Shown here: positions 17,559 through 26,726 of the stretch, in pieces | How positions within the stretch are numbered: position 1 is the first letter of the stretch | Layout: every line of letters begins with the position of its first letter | Origin: UBA961 sp041191145 | GTDB taxonomy: Bacteria; Bacteroidota; Ignavibacteria; Kapaibacteriales; UBA961 | Assembly: GCA_041191145.1 (NCBI GenBank) | Contig: JBEEPK010000003.1 | Coordinates: 23,009-87,008 of the forward strand | Direction: 5' to 3' | Length of the DNA stretch: 64,000 nt | Notes under the pieces: generated by a model | The model's database searches: none | What the model saw: only the letters and a program-made list of their open reading frames with translations | Told to the model about the DNA's origin: nothing | Translations under genes and position numbers: made by a program

Positions 17559-19724
17559 TCATGGTTGAACGATAAATGTACCGGTCTTGATTTCTGCATC
17601 ACCAATCATTTTGAACATATACATTCCGGCAGGTAAACCTGATGGAATGATTGCTGAATGCATTGTACCATTGAGTAAGATTGTTTCAATAGTATGCAAT
17701 TCCTGACCAGAGAGATTCATGATTTTTAGAATTGGTTGATGTACAGTATTAATCTCACATTGTATTTGTGCTGTCGTGCGAACCGGATGTGGTGTAATGT
17801 CAAACTGTTCAGAAATAACATCTTCTTCAATTGATACTGCACCCAATGCAATATCTGCATTTGTTCTTGGAACAAGTTTATAATTACCGAATGAGAAAAA
17901 CATGATGCCGGTAAGATTTTTCATTCCGGTGCCACGTGCTAGAACAGTTTTTCCAGCTGATGATGAAGAACCATATGTTGATGATCCATCATCAGTTTCA
18001 ACGCGCATTTTGGAAAGAGATTCGGTTGCTGCATTGTATAAACTTGCATCCACAACATTGAATTCACCAAAATTGGAAGCTCCATCTGCATTTGAATCAG
18101 TTACAATGACATTCTGCAAAGTGACAAGCATACTTTCCCATTGTTCAGCAGAATTTGTTCCTTGTGATTTTCTGGCAAAGTCTGTGGTTGAAACTAGGAC
18201 AGGAGCAAATGCATCACCATCTGTTGAAATAAGTTGTGTTTCTTGCGCATTGACTGAATCAATAGATGTTACACCGAAGTTTTCACGAATGATACCGGTA
18301 ACCTTAACTTTGGCTCCTCTTGGAAAAGCACGAACTACGCTTGATGGAGATGTAGTGCGAACAAATAGACCTGAATAAGGTGAAACTGCATCTTGTACAT
18401 ATACTCTTGGTGCATTTACTGCTTCATTGGGAATATCAGTTGCAGAAGCTGTAACAGTTCCTGTGATAGAAATGGAATATCCTTCATAGACTGATCCACC
18501 ATTTGCTTGAAGTTTTTCTCTAATATCTGCAATCTTTGGAGCGCGATCAAGAATACGATAATAATAGCCGGTAGTATCTCCCAAAGGTGATTTAAGGGAA
18601 AGACCAGACTCATCATTGACTCTTACAAACCATTTGGCCAAAGCAGTTCCATTTTGAATAGCGGCAAATGTGGGAATTGTTGCTGTCCACAATGTATCAT
18701 TTACCTTTTGGGCATTTGCTGAATCAAGTGCAGACCCATTAAAAGAATAATAGGCTTTAACGGAAGTTACGGGTAAAGCACCTTGTTTAATGCCAATTGC
18801 AATAGGAACTGTTTCGCTAGAGGCCGGAAATGCTTTTGCTCTTGTAGAACGAATGCTTGTTATGACAGGTGGTGCAGAACCCATGTCCAATTCAAGATCC
18901 TCGGGCATGCCAGGTGAAATCATGAAAGGAACAGGTTGGCCGGCAATATTATTTGTTGAGATATAGCCACGGATCTTTTTGATCTTTGTACCTTCAGTCG
19001 GTGCGGTATATGTTCCAAGTTGTACTGCATCAGTTCTATAATGATTTGATTGATCTCTTAGATAGATCTCATTTCCATCGGCATCAGATAGAATAATGGT
19101 ACTTCTTTGATTCGTGCCTTTTACTAAACTTGATACGATCAAATTTGAAAATTCAACTTTCATTCCTACATATTTACCACCGGTAGTAACATTATAAGTA
19201 GCTGCAGTCACCTTGCCGGAATTAAAGTTTGAAACCAAAACAGCAGGAGGTGTGGGAAGTGCTATTTCATCGTCTAAGAATTCAACTATTCCGGTTGAAA
19301 GAACTTCGCCTTGAGTTGTACCTAATTTATTGTTATTTGGGAATGCAGTGACTCTAATTGCAACTTCAATCAATTGTCCTTTTTTCAATCGAACAAAATT
19401 TGAAGCTATATTGGAAGTATCACATAAAATTGGCATTCCGGCAAACTCAACAGCATTTTGATCTTGGAGATAAATTGCATAATTGCGATTGCCGGCAATC
19501 ATAATTTTTCTTGTATCATCAGGGAAATTCACAACAGGTGGAATGGAAACCACTCCACGAACAATTACTGTATCACCAACAGCGGGAGAATTCAATGAAC
19601 CTGCTGAGAGTGAATCAGCAGGTATATTCATGATCTCCATGATGGTCTTCTTGGGATAATTCTGCGCTTGAGCATTTATTGACATCAAGGCCAGAATTGA
19701 ACAAACTAGTAAGACATGTTTCAT
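17559..19724 (-). CDS. Secreted protein with OB-fold-like domains and T9SS sorting domain
   Basis: The protein is 721 aa with a signal peptide (KHVLLVCSILALMSINAQAQ). The mature part holds repeated segments resembling OB-fold DUF5689/YhcR-like domains: DTVIVRGVVSIPP, IYLQDQN, GQLIEVAIRVTAF in the first copy and YSISITGTVTA, VYVQDAVSPYSGLFVRT, KVKVTGII in a later copy. An Ig-like segment lies between them. The last 75 residues (ITPHPVRTTAQI, ILKIMNLSGQEL, GLPAGMYMFKM, KTGTFIVQP) are a type A T9SS sorting domain. It is probably surface-attached or released. It lies 12 bases after the next T9SS gene, so both are one operon. Confidence 0.75.
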   Translation of the reverse strand: MKHVLLVCSILALMSINAQAQNYPKKTIMEIMNIPADSLSAGSLNSPAVGDTVIVRGVVSIPPVVNFPDDTRKIMIAGNRNYAIYLQDQNAVEFAGMPILCDTSNIASNFVRLKKGQLIEVAIRVTAFPNNNKLGTTQGEVLSTGIVEFLDDEIALPTPPAVLVSNFNSGKVTAATYNVTTGGKYVGMKVEFSNLIVSSLVKGTNQRSTIILSDADGNEIYLRDQSNHYRTDAVQLGTYTAPTEGTKIKKIRGYISTNNIAGQPVPFMISPGMPEDLELDMGSAPPVITSIRSTRAKAFPASSETVPIAIGIKQGALPVTSVKAYYSFNGSALDSANAQKVNDTLWTATIPTFAAIQNGTALAKWFVRVNDESGLSLKSPLGDTTGYYYRILDRAPKIADIREKLQANGGSVYEGYSISITGTVTASATDIPNEAVNAPRVYVQDAVSPYSGLFVRTTSPSSVVRAFPRGAKVKVTGIIRENFGVTSIDSVNAQETQLISTDGDAFAPVLVSTTDFARKSQGTNSAEQWESMLVTLQNVIVTDSNADGASNFGEFNVVDASLYNAATESLSKMRVETDDGSSTYGSSSSAGKTVLARGTGMKNLTGIMFFSFGNYKLVPRTNADIALGAVSIEEDVISEQFDITPHPVRTTAQIQCEINTVHQPILKIMNLSGQELHTIETILLNGTMHSAIIPSGLPAGMYMFKMIGDAEIKTGTFIVQP

Positions 19725-19736
19725 AACAAACCTTAA

Positions 19737-21794
19737 TTATTTAATGATGAGAAATTTGCCTGTTTTAACCGAACCATTACTTTCATCTTTCACTTGAACT
19801 ACATACATTCCTGAAGCCAAGGCTTGATCTTTGTCTGATATCAAATCCCAGGCATGTATGCCGCCGGCGAATTGTATGTCTGATGTACTGACATTGCCGG
19901 TCTGTAAAAACCAATCTATGTTTTGTCCATGCGAACTTCCTTTTTCATGAAACAGAGTTCGTACTTTGTCTCCGGAAAGAGTATAGATTGAAATCGTTGC
20001 TTTTTGTGGAAGATTATAGAAATACAATTTTCTACCTCTTTCCATATTTGCTTTTGCATCCCAAGAAGCTGAAACTGAATATGGATTTGGGAAAATACCA
20101 ATTTCAGTCGCAGTATCAGCTTGATTGGTGGTTGTTCCCGGAATGATTGTTTTTTCATTCGCCAATAGACTGGACTCGAGAGAAGGTAAACCTGCTTCTG
20201 CATCACCATCACTGAAGGCAGTAAGCGTGATTGTATATTGCCATCCATTGAGCAAGTCATTCATAGGATACATATAATGATAGGCTACTGTGTCACCGTC
20301 GAAAAATGTAGTGCTAGGATTTCCTTGTTCATCCTTAATGCGAATTTCATCAAATCCATTATCGAAGAACAATGCATTTTTAGGTTTATCATATGAAGCC
20401 AACATTGTCCAATCATTTGTTGATTGTGAAAAATCTTCAGGATTGGTTCTGTATATTCTATACCCCTCAAAATTCTTTTTATTGGTCAATAGATCTTTTG
20501 CATTCTCTGCATTGTCAGACCAATAAAGAATAGCTTGTCTATCTTTTACTTCAATGCGAATTTTGGGAGATGGAGGAGGCGAGGGAAGTATATATCGTAC
20601 AATTGAGCCATCGCCTTTGAGATCGATCTCATTTGTGTCAAGAATATTATTACCATTCACATCAGTTCCATTATATGCTCTTTGGGCCCAACCAGCATTA
20701 TTGATGAAGATAGATCTCGTTTCATCATCATTTCTTTCCGGACTTCCTGGCTTTTTTGCACAAATGACAGCGAATGTAACATTCACTGAATCTCCCGGAT
20801 TAATTCTTGAAAACGGTCCTACTGATAATAATTGAGAACGATTTCCTGCTTTTGAAATTAATTTATCAGCATCAGCCATTGTGACTTGATTCAAAAATGT
20901 AGAAGTTAATCGACGATATTTTTCAACATCGTTCTGTGGTGATTGCAACCATTCATCACCTCTAGTATCTTGAAATGCCCACACATTATAATGCGTGTTC
21001 TTTTGTATTGGATCTGTACCAAGCAGTCGAATGCCCGCATAATTGTCTGCTAAACCATTATCACCGGAAATATCCCATTCATACATCATTCGCATTGAAT
21101 CAATCAATGCATTTCCACCTGCACGATAAAAATCACCACCACGAGGAGCTCTTATCGTTGTATTTCGTATAACCAAATCCGTCCAAAAACCAATATATGC
21201 ACTGTCAATAGGTGCATTAGAAACGTTTTTTACGGAATATGTCAAAAGCACGAAATAATCTGCAAAAGGATAATTCCATGCATATGATTGAAATTTGACT
21301 TCAATTCCCAAAGGATAATCATGTCCGGGGATCTTTTGATTCAATTCAGGCACAAATAGGTTGGTATCCGTGAAGACTGTTACGTAATCCCTGTGACTGA
21401 TTGCCTTGGGAGTATAAAACAAATCATTTGGAAGAGATGAACTCTGAATGAGATAATTGCTATCGATATTTGTGAATTCAAAACCTTGAGAAACATTCAA
21501 TACAGATGATACATCAATCGCAGCTGTTGAAACAGCCGTGACCCTATTTCCACCAATATCTTTGATCCCTCCAACCCATAAACCTCCCAAGAACATATGT
21601 TCAATGCCACTTCCACGAGGATATTCACAAGATGGAATACGAGGCCAGCCGGCAAAACCGGTACCAATAGTGCCAAAACTGCTGATAGACAAGCGAATAT
21701 TACCTACATCGGTAATCATTCTTTGCTCACCCGAACCAGCAATCAAGTAGGTCGGGAATAGTAAGCTGATTATGAAAGGGAGAAACTGTTTCAT
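19737..21794 (-). CDS. Large T9SS cargo protein
   Basis: The protein is 685 aa with a signal peptide (KQFLPFIISLLFPTYLIAG). The N-terminal region, with EHMFLGGLWVGGI, YPRGSGIEHMF and repeated strand-rich blocks (DYFVLLTYSVKNVSN), resembles the large secreted proteins seen repeatedly in Ignavibacteria-type genomes. A fibronectin-like segment follows (YWSDNAENAKD, YRIYRTN). The C-terminus has IGIFPNPYSVSASWD, ISIYTLSGDKVRTL and SGMYVVQVKDESNG-KTGKFLIIK, a T9SS type A domain. Function unknown. A TATTTTTG box lies 24 bases upstream of the start. Confidence 0.75.
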   Translation of the reverse strand: MKQFLPFIISLLFPTYLIAGSGEQRMITDVGNIRLSISSFGTIGTGFAGWPRIPSCEYPRGSGIEHMFLGGLWVGGIKDIGGNRVTAVSTAAIDVSSVLNVSQGFEFTNIDSNYLIQSSSLPNDLFYTPKAISHRDYVTVFTDTNLFVPELNQKIPGHDYPLGIEVKFQSYAWNYPFADYFVLLTYSVKNVSNAPIDSAYIGFWTDLVIRNTTIRAPRGGDFYRAGGNALIDSMRMMYEWDISGDNGLADNYAGIRLLGTDPIQKNTHYNVWAFQDTRGDEWLQSPQNDVEKYRRLTSTFLNQVTMADADKLISKAGNRSQLLSVGPFSRINPGDSVNVTFAVICAKKPGSPERNDDETRSIFINNAGWAQRAYNGTDVNGNNILDTNEIDLKGDGSIVRYILPSPPPSPKIRIEVKDRQAILYWSDNAENAKDLLTNKKNFEGYRIYRTNPEDFSQSTNDWTMLASYDKPKNALFFDNGFDEIRIKDEQGNPSTTFFDGDTVAYHYMYPMNDLLNGWQYTITLTAFSDGDAEAGLPSLESSLLANEKTIIPGTTTNQADTATEIGIFPNPYSVSASWDAKANMERGRKLYFYNLPQKATISIYTLSGDKVRTLFHEKGSSHGQNIDWFLQTGNVSTSDIQFAGGIHAWDLISDKDQALASGMYVVQVKDESNGSVKTGKFLIIK

Positions 21795-21817
21795 GATAGT
21801 ATTAGAATTTGGGAACC

Positions 21818-21825
21818 CAAAAATA
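21818..21825 (-). promoter_or_regulatory. TAnnTTTG -7 box for the T9SS pair
   Basis: The minus strand reads TATTTTTG here, an exact match to the Bacteroidota -7 consensus TAnnTTTG. It would place transcription start about 17 bases before the ATG at 21794. A matching -33 TTTG is not evident. Confidence 0.4.
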
Positions 21826-21960
21826 CTGAATTGACATTATGTATAACCGTAATTATTGCCAATAGAAAGGAAGAATTCTTGAATTCCGCTCAAACATGGA
21901 AGCCAATATGGCATGGCATTGACCATTGACCGTAATCATAAGAAAACGCCATGTTAGTTA

Positions 21961-21992
21961 TTTGGTCACACTAAGGAATTTTGGTATTTTTA
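21961..21992 (+). promoter_or_regulatory. Candidate Bacteroidota-type promoter for nuoD
   Basis: TTTG at 21961-21964, a 20-base spacer, then TATTTTTA at 21985-21992 (7 of 8 matches to TAnnTTTG). The spacing fits the known -33/-7 promoter of this phylum and places a start site roughly 30 bases before ATG 22028. The rest of the 233-base gap between the divergent genes (21795-22027) holds no ORF or other element that I can support. Confidence 0.5.
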
Positions 21993-22027
21993 CGACAATA
22001 TTATTCACGAATCAACAAAGTATCGCC

Positions 22028-23305
22028 ATGATACCATTAACCGCAACTTCGACGCTTGAAAGAGTACATACAGTTCGACAAAACAAGATCATGAAGGAAT
22101 TGATGGACAAGGACACCACAGTGATGTTCGAAGATCCATTGGATAATGAAATGGTTTTGAATATGGGGCCTCAGCATCCTGCCACACATGGTGTATTGCG
22201 CGTACTATTGCGTCTTGATGGTGAAACCATCGTCAAGTGTGTTCCGGAGCTTGGCTATCTTCATCGTGGATATGAGAAATTGGCCGAAGCAATGACATAT
22301 CATGAATTCATTCCTCATACTGATCGATTGGATTATATGTCTCCCATGTCAAACAATATGGGAATTGCTTATGCAATTGAAAGAGCGATTGGAATTGAAG
22401 CTCCTGAAAGAGCACAATGGATTCGTGTTCTCTTGACGGAAATGGCAAGAATTAGTTCTCATCTCATGGCTATGGGAGCCACTTGTATGGATGTTGGAGC
22501 CTTGACTTTATTCCTTTGGACATTCACCGAAAGAGAAAAACTCTATGATATCTTTGAGCTAATTTGTGGCGCTCGATTTACGACCAGTTTTTCAAGAATT
22601 GGTGGTATTGCAAATGATATATCTCCGGAAGTATTGAAAATGATTCGTGATTGGGTGAATCAATTCCCCGATCGTTTGAAAGAATCCGAAGGGCTTGTCA
22701 ATCGTAATCGAATTTTTATCGAACGATTGGCCGGTGTCGGTTATATGCCTGCAGACAAAGCAATTCAACTTGGTTTGACAGGTCCATGTTTGCGTGGATC
22801 GGGAATTAACCATGATCTTCGTCGTGATATGCCGTATTGGGTGTATGATCAATTGGATTTTGATGTCATCACTCATAATGATTGCGACACTTGGGCTAGA
22901 TATATTGTCCGCGTACAAGAAATGAAAGAATCTGTCAAAATCATTCATCAAGTACTAGACAAATTGCCTAAAGGCCCTGTTTTGGCCGATGATCCCAAAC
23001 ATGTGCTCCCTCAAAAAGCTCACATCTACACCAAAATGGAAGAATTGATCAATGATTTCATGCTGATTAATTTCGGTGCAATGCCGCCTGTAGGTGAAAC
23101 ATATACAGCGATTGAGGGTCCAAAAGGTGAATTAGGCTTCTTTATTGTTTCTGATGGCACAGGTCATCCTTGGAAATTGAAAATTCGCTCTCCTTCATCT
23201 TCAAATCTTCAAGGATTAAAATATATGTCCGAAGGTTCAATGGTTTCTGATATTGTTGCTATTATAGGTTCCGTAGATCCCGTTATGGGAGAGGCAGATA
23301 AATAA
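22028..23305 (+). CDS. nuoD: NADH-quinone oxidoreductase subunit D
   Basis: The protein is about 425 aa. The quinone-chamber signature NMGPQHPATHGVLRVLLRLDGE is near residues 45-66, with LGYLHRGYEKLAE, HTDRLDYMSPMSNN, AMGATCMDVGALTLFLW, LTGPCLRGSGINHDLRRDMPY, EGPKGELGFFIVSDGTGHPWKLKIRSPS and the ending IVAIIGSVDPVMGE. It forms part of the quinone-binding site of Complex I. The first 34 residues of the longer TTG-started frame are not conserved, so ATG 22028 is chosen. No other nuo gene is in the window, and a terminator follows, so nuoD is transcribed alone here. Confidence 0.95.
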   Translation: MIPLTATSTLERVHTVRQNKIMKELMDKDTTVMFEDPLDNEMVLNMGPQHPATHGVLRVLLRLDGETIVKCVPELGYLHRGYEKLAEAMTYHEFIPHTDRLDYMSPMSNNMGIAYAIERAIGIEAPERAQWIRVLLTEMARISSHLMAMGATCMDVGALTLFLWTFTEREKLYDIFELICGARFTTSFSRIGGIANDISPEVLKMIRDWVNQFPDRLKESEGLVNRNRIFIERLAGVGYMPADKAIQLGLTGPCLRGSGINHDLRRDMPYWVYDQLDFDVITHNDCDTWARYIVRVQEMKESVKIIHQVLDKLPKGPVLADDPKHVLPQKAHIYTKMEELINDFMLINFGAMPPVGETYTAIEGPKGELGFFIVSDGTGHPWKLKIRSPSSSNLQGLKYMSEGSMVSDIVAIIGSVDPVMGEADK

Positions 23306-23330
23306 GTCGTTGACAATTAAGATATATCCG

Positions 23331-23358
23331 AAAGGGCAGGCGCTAGGTCTGCCTTTTT
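23331..23358 (+). terminator. Rho-independent terminator after nuoD
   Basis: The stem ggcaggc (23335-23341) / gtctgcc (23347-23353), with one G-T pair and the loop gctag, is followed by five Ts. The preceding aaag can extend the stem into the T-run. It isolates nuoD from ispD. Confidence 0.85.
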
Positions 23359-23377
23359 CATATACATCGAGTTTATC

Positions 23378-24088
23378 ATGAATATTGCTTGTATTATCCC
23401 TGCTGCCGGCAAAGGATCACGTTTTGGAAATGATATTCCAAAGCAATTCCTTAGGATTAATGATATCATGATCATCGAATATGCCATTCGCTCATTGATA
23501 GATGGATTAATCACATGTGGAGATCATGTCTTATCGCTTATCATTGCTTGTGATCCGGAAAGAGTGATTGAATTACAAAATATTTGCAAGCAATATCTTC
23601 CATTGTCATCCATTGAATTTGTGGAAGGTGGTATAGAGAGAAAAGATTCAATCAGAAATGCAATGCATACAGCCTCAGCTATGAAATCCGATAAAGTTAT
23701 TATTCATGATGCAGCCAGGCCATTCATTCCCAAAGCGGTAATACGAGAGTTAATGAAAGCAAGCGCAGATCATGTTTGTGTCATTCCTGCATTGGATGTT
23801 TCTGATACATTGAAAAAAGTGTCTGATGATATAGTTGAGAAAACATGTGATCGTAAGCAATTCATGTTGGCTCAGACACCCCAGATTGTTGACACAAAAG
23901 TTTATGCTACAACAATACAATCGATTGGCGATGCTATATTTACTGATGATGCATCAATTATGGAAAATGCTGGTTATAATGTTCTTTGTATAAAAGGACA
24001 TGAAATGATGCGAAAAATAACATATCCATATGATTTGATTCTTTCCGAACTTCATGCATTTATGTATGAACATGAAAATGGAGTTTGA
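23378..24088 (+). CDS. ispD: 2-C-methyl-D-erythritol 4-phosphate cytidylyltransferase
   Basis: The protein is 236 aa, the usual IspD length. The N-terminal CTP-binding loop CIIPAAGKGSRFGNDIPKQFL is at residues 5-25, with VEGGIERKDSIRNAM, VIIHDAARPFIPKAVI, QTPQIVD and TDDASIMENAGY all present. It couples MEP with CTP in the second committed step of the MEP pathway. The rmlD-like gene overlaps its 3' end by about 11 bases in another frame. Confidence 0.94.
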   Translation: MNIACIIPAAGKGSRFGNDIPKQFLRINDIMIIEYAIRSLIDGLITCGDHVLSLIIACDPERVIELQNICKQYLPLSSIEFVEGGIERKDSIRNAMHTASAMKSDKVIIHDAARPFIPKAVIRELMKASADHVCVIPALDVSDTLKKVSDDIVEKTCDRKQFMLAQTPQIVDTKVYATTIQSIGDAIFTDDASIMENAGYNVLCIKGHEMMRKITYPYDLILSELHAFMYEHENGV

Positions 24089-24995
24089 CTTGAATATAGC
24101 AATCATAGGTGGTAATAGTAAGATTGCATCCGCAATCATAGACTTGCTTATCAAAGAAACAACATGGAAATTACATGTATATTCCATGACTCTAAATCAA
24201 GTTTCCACAGAAAGAATTCAGTATAAAGCAATACCATATCCAGAGCTAAAGTCTTGGAAAGAAGAGTTTCTTTCCGTAAGACCTGATTATATAATCAATA
24301 CTGCTGCAATGACCAATGTTGATGCATGCGAAGAAAAAAAACAGGAAGCATGGGCTGCTAATGCAGTATTTGCCGAGCAATTATCTAGAATTGCATTGAT
24401 AATTGAAGCTCATCTCATCCATTTTTCAACAGATTATGTATTTGATGGCCTTAAAGGCCCATACTCGGAACATGATCAACCTAGACCAATTTCTTATTAT
24501 GGCAAATCCAAATTGGCAGGTGAAAATGCCGTTTTGAAATCACATGCAAAGAATACGGTGATACGAACAAATGTTGTCTATGGTTTGACAAATGATAATC
24601 AACAGGATTTTGTCAAGTGGGTTTTACATACCGCAGACGCAGGCAAACAAATGAATATAGTCGATGATCAATATTCAAATCCAACATTGACCGATGATTT
24701 AGCTTTGGCTGTGAAGAGAATCATTGAAAAAAAGAGATGTGGGATTTATCATATTGGTGGAAATACACAATGTAATCGACTAGAATTTGCATTGGAGATA
24801 GCAAAGATTTTTCATTTGGATCAATCCTTGTTTATACCAACAAAGACAAAAGACCTACATCAACCGGCACAAAGACCACTGATAAGTGGATTGATCAATT
24901 TGAAAGCACATACAGATCTGGGAATATCATTCAGTACAATCACTGAAGGCCTGGTCAGACTAAGACATCAGATGCATGTACAAAAACAAGAGTAA
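24078..24995 (+). CDS. RmlD-like NAD(P)-dependent sugar reductase
   Basis: The protein is about 305 aa, an extended SDR. It has a glycine-rich N-terminal motif (IAIIGGNSKIASAIIDLL, where GxxGxxG is modified to GGNSKIA), INTAAMTNVDACEEKKQEAWAAN, the catalytic HFSTDYVFDG and YYGKSKLAGE (Tyr-x3-Lys), IRTNVVYG and the DDQYSNPTLTDDLA block of RmlD (dTDP-4-dehydrorhamnose reductase). No other rhamnose gene is adjacent, so the exact sugar is uncertain. The starts at 24054, 24066, 24072 and 24078 are all in frame; I chose 24078 to keep the overlap with ispD small. Confidence 0.8.
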   Translation: MEFDLNIAIIGGNSKIASAIIDLLIKETTWKLHVYSMTLNQVSTERIQYKAIPYPELKSWKEEFLSVRPDYIINTAAMTNVDACEEKKQEAWAANAVFAEQLSRIALIIEAHLIHFSTDYVFDGLKGPYSEHDQPRPISYYGKSKLAGENAVLKSHAKNTVIRTNVVYGLTNDNQQDFVKWVLHTADAGKQMNIVDDQYSNPTLTDDLALAVKRIIEKKRCGIYHIGGNTQCNRLEFALEIAKIFHLDQSLFIPTKTKDLHQPAQRPLISGLINLKAHTDLGISFSTITEGLVRLRHQMHVQKQE

Positions 24996-24998
24996 TAT

Positions 24999-25847
24999 AT
25001 GAAAATCATGATTTGTGGTTCCGGTACAATGGGAAGGGGTATTGCCCTTGTTTCCATTTTGTCCGGACATTCAGCCATACTGTTTGATAAAAATCAAGAA
25101 GCCCTCAATCAAGCGAAATCTTTCATTGATGCACAATTGAAGAAATCACTTGATAAAGGAAGCATAAATAATGAACAATATGATAATTATTCCAAGCAGT
25201 GTGTATGTACTGGTGAATTAAGCGAACAAGTGTCACATGCTGATATTATCATTGAAGCAATCATTGAATCAATTGAAATCAAAGAAGCACTTTTTGCATC
25301 TATCGAAGAATCTGGCTTAAGAGAAGAAGCAATATTGGCAACAAATACATCTTCATTGTCAGTGAACATTCTTTCGAAAAACAGAAAGTATCCTTCTCAT
25401 TTTATTGGTTTGCACTTTTTCAATCCTGCGCATATCATGAAATTGGTTGAGATCATCAGAACTCCCATTACGAAAGATGAAGTATTAAATACTGCATTGG
25501 AGTTTTGTCGCTCGATTAAAAAAGTACCGGTTATAGCAAAGGACGTACCCGGATTTATCGTAAATCGCGTTGCCCGAAATTACTACAATGAAGCAATGCG
25601 TATTGCCACCGAAAATGCTTCCAATCCAAAACAAATAGATACTCTGATGAAATCACTCGGTTTCAAAATGGGACCATTTGAATTGATGGATCTTATCGGG
25701 AATGATGTCAATTTAGAAGTTACAAAATCTGTCGCCGCTCAATATTTCAATGAACCAAGATTTACTCCATCACTCATGCAACAAGATATCGTGAATGCGG
25801 GTAGATATGGCAGAAAATCCGGTGCCGGATTTTATGAATATGAATAA
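24999..25847 (+). CDS. 3-hydroxyacyl-CoA dehydrogenase (first of tandem pair)
   Basis: The protein is 282 aa. It has a Rossmann motif ICGSGTMGRGIALVSILSGH, ADIIIEAIIE, NTSSLSVNILS, the catalytic HFFNPAHIMKLVEII (His-Glu dyad) and the C-terminal domain PGFIVNRVARNYYNEA, with the closing GRYGRKSGAGFYEYE. This is the short monofunctional 3-hydroxybutyryl-CoA dehydrogenase architecture. It reversibly oxidises L-3-hydroxyacyl-CoA with NAD(P). The second copy follows 24 bases later and clearly shares this pattern, with divergent sequence. Confidence 0.9.
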   Translation: MKIMICGSGTMGRGIALVSILSGHSAILFDKNQEALNQAKSFIDAQLKKSLDKGSINNEQYDNYSKQCVCTGELSEQVSHADIIIEAIIESIEIKEALFASIEESGLREEAILATNTSSLSVNILSKNRKYPSHFIGLHFFNPAHIMKLVEIIRTPITKDEVLNTALEFCRSIKKVPVIAKDVPGFIVNRVARNYYNEAMRIATENASNPKQIDTLMKSLGFKMGPFELMDLIGNDVNLEVTKSVAAQYFNEPRFTPSLMQQDIVNAGRYGRKSGAGFYEYE

Positions 25848-25871
25848 TCAATATTTATTTAAGGATAAGTT

Positions 25872-26726
25872 ATGAATATCGTAGTAATCGGAGCAGGAAC
25901 AATGGGCAATGGAATTGCTCATGTATGCGCTCAACATGGTCATTCAGTCTCACTTGTTGATATAAGTGAAGCATCTCTTTCAAAAGGCATTGCAACTATT
26001 ACCGGAAATCTTGATCGCCAGGTGAAGAAAGAGATTATTTCAAATGATGATAAGCAAGCTATTCTCGGAAGAATTATTGCATCAACTGATTTGACACAAT
26101 CAGCTACCAATGCAGACCTCATCATTGAAGCGGCAACTGAACAAAAGAATGTCAAGATTGCATTGTTTCAACAAGCACAATCAACTGCAAAGCCCGAATG
26201 TATTTTTGCTTCGAATACTTCTTCGATTTCCATAACTGAATTGGGTGCAGCGACCAATCGTCCAGATAAATTCATCGGAATGCACTTTTTCAATCCTGTA
26301 CCAGTCATGAAATTATGCGAGATCGTAAGAGGTTTTGCAACTTCCGATGAAACATATCAAATCATCTTTGATCTTGCTAAGCAATTGAGTAAAGTACCTG
26401 TAACCGTACAAGATTATCCCGGCTTCATATCAAATCGCATCTTGATGCCAATGATCAATGAAGCGGTGTATTGTTTGATGGAAGGCATTGCAAGTGCTGA
26501 AGATATTGATACAGTCATGAAATTGGGAATGGCGCATCCTATGGGACCACTTACATTGGCTGATTTTATCGGTCTTGATGTATGTCTTTCAATCATGGAA
26601 GTATTACATGATGGCTTGGGTGATAGTAAGTATCGTGCATGTCCTCTATTGCGCAAGATGGTTGCTGCCGGTCATCTCGGACGCAAATCCGGTAAAGGTT
26701 TCTATGATTATTCACAAGGTTCATGA
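25872..26726 (+). CDS. 3-hydroxyacyl-CoA dehydrogenase (second of tandem pair)
   Basis: The protein is 284 aa. It has VIGAGTMGNGIAHVCAQHGH, ADLIIEAATE, NTSSISITELG, HFFNPVPVMKLCEIV, PGFISNRILMPMINEA, MAHPMGPLTLADFIGLDVCL and GHLGRKSGKGFYDYS. The HPMGPL-DFIGLD pattern is that of classical butyryl-pathway HBD, so this copy looks like the main 3-hydroxybutyryl-CoA dehydrogenase. A clear ribosome binding site (AAGGA) precedes the ATG. Its stop overlaps the dtd start (ATGA). Confidence 0.93.
   Translation: MNIVVIGAGTMGNGIAHVCAQHGHSVSLVDISEASLSKGIATITGNLDRQVKKEIISNDDKQAILGRIIASTDLTQSATNADLIIEAATEQKNVKIALFQQAQSTAKPECIFASNTSSISITELGAATNRPDKFIGMHFFNPVPVMKLCEIVRGFATSDETYQIIFDLAKQLSKVPVTVQDYPGFISNRILMPMINEAVYCLMEGIASAEDIDTVMKLGMAHPMGPLTLADFIGLDVCLSIMEVLHDGLGDSKYRACPLLRKMVAAGHLGRKSGKGFYDYSQGS

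Noticed and set aside
17902..18378. 158-aa plus-strand ORF
   Set aside because: Antisense to the T9SS cargo gene; no conserved pattern.
21831..21859. TTGACA at 21831 as a sigma70-type promoter
   Set aside because: The matching -10 (TATTGC at 17-base spacing) is poor and the TTTG-N20-TATTTTTA pair nearer to nuoD fits the phylum better.
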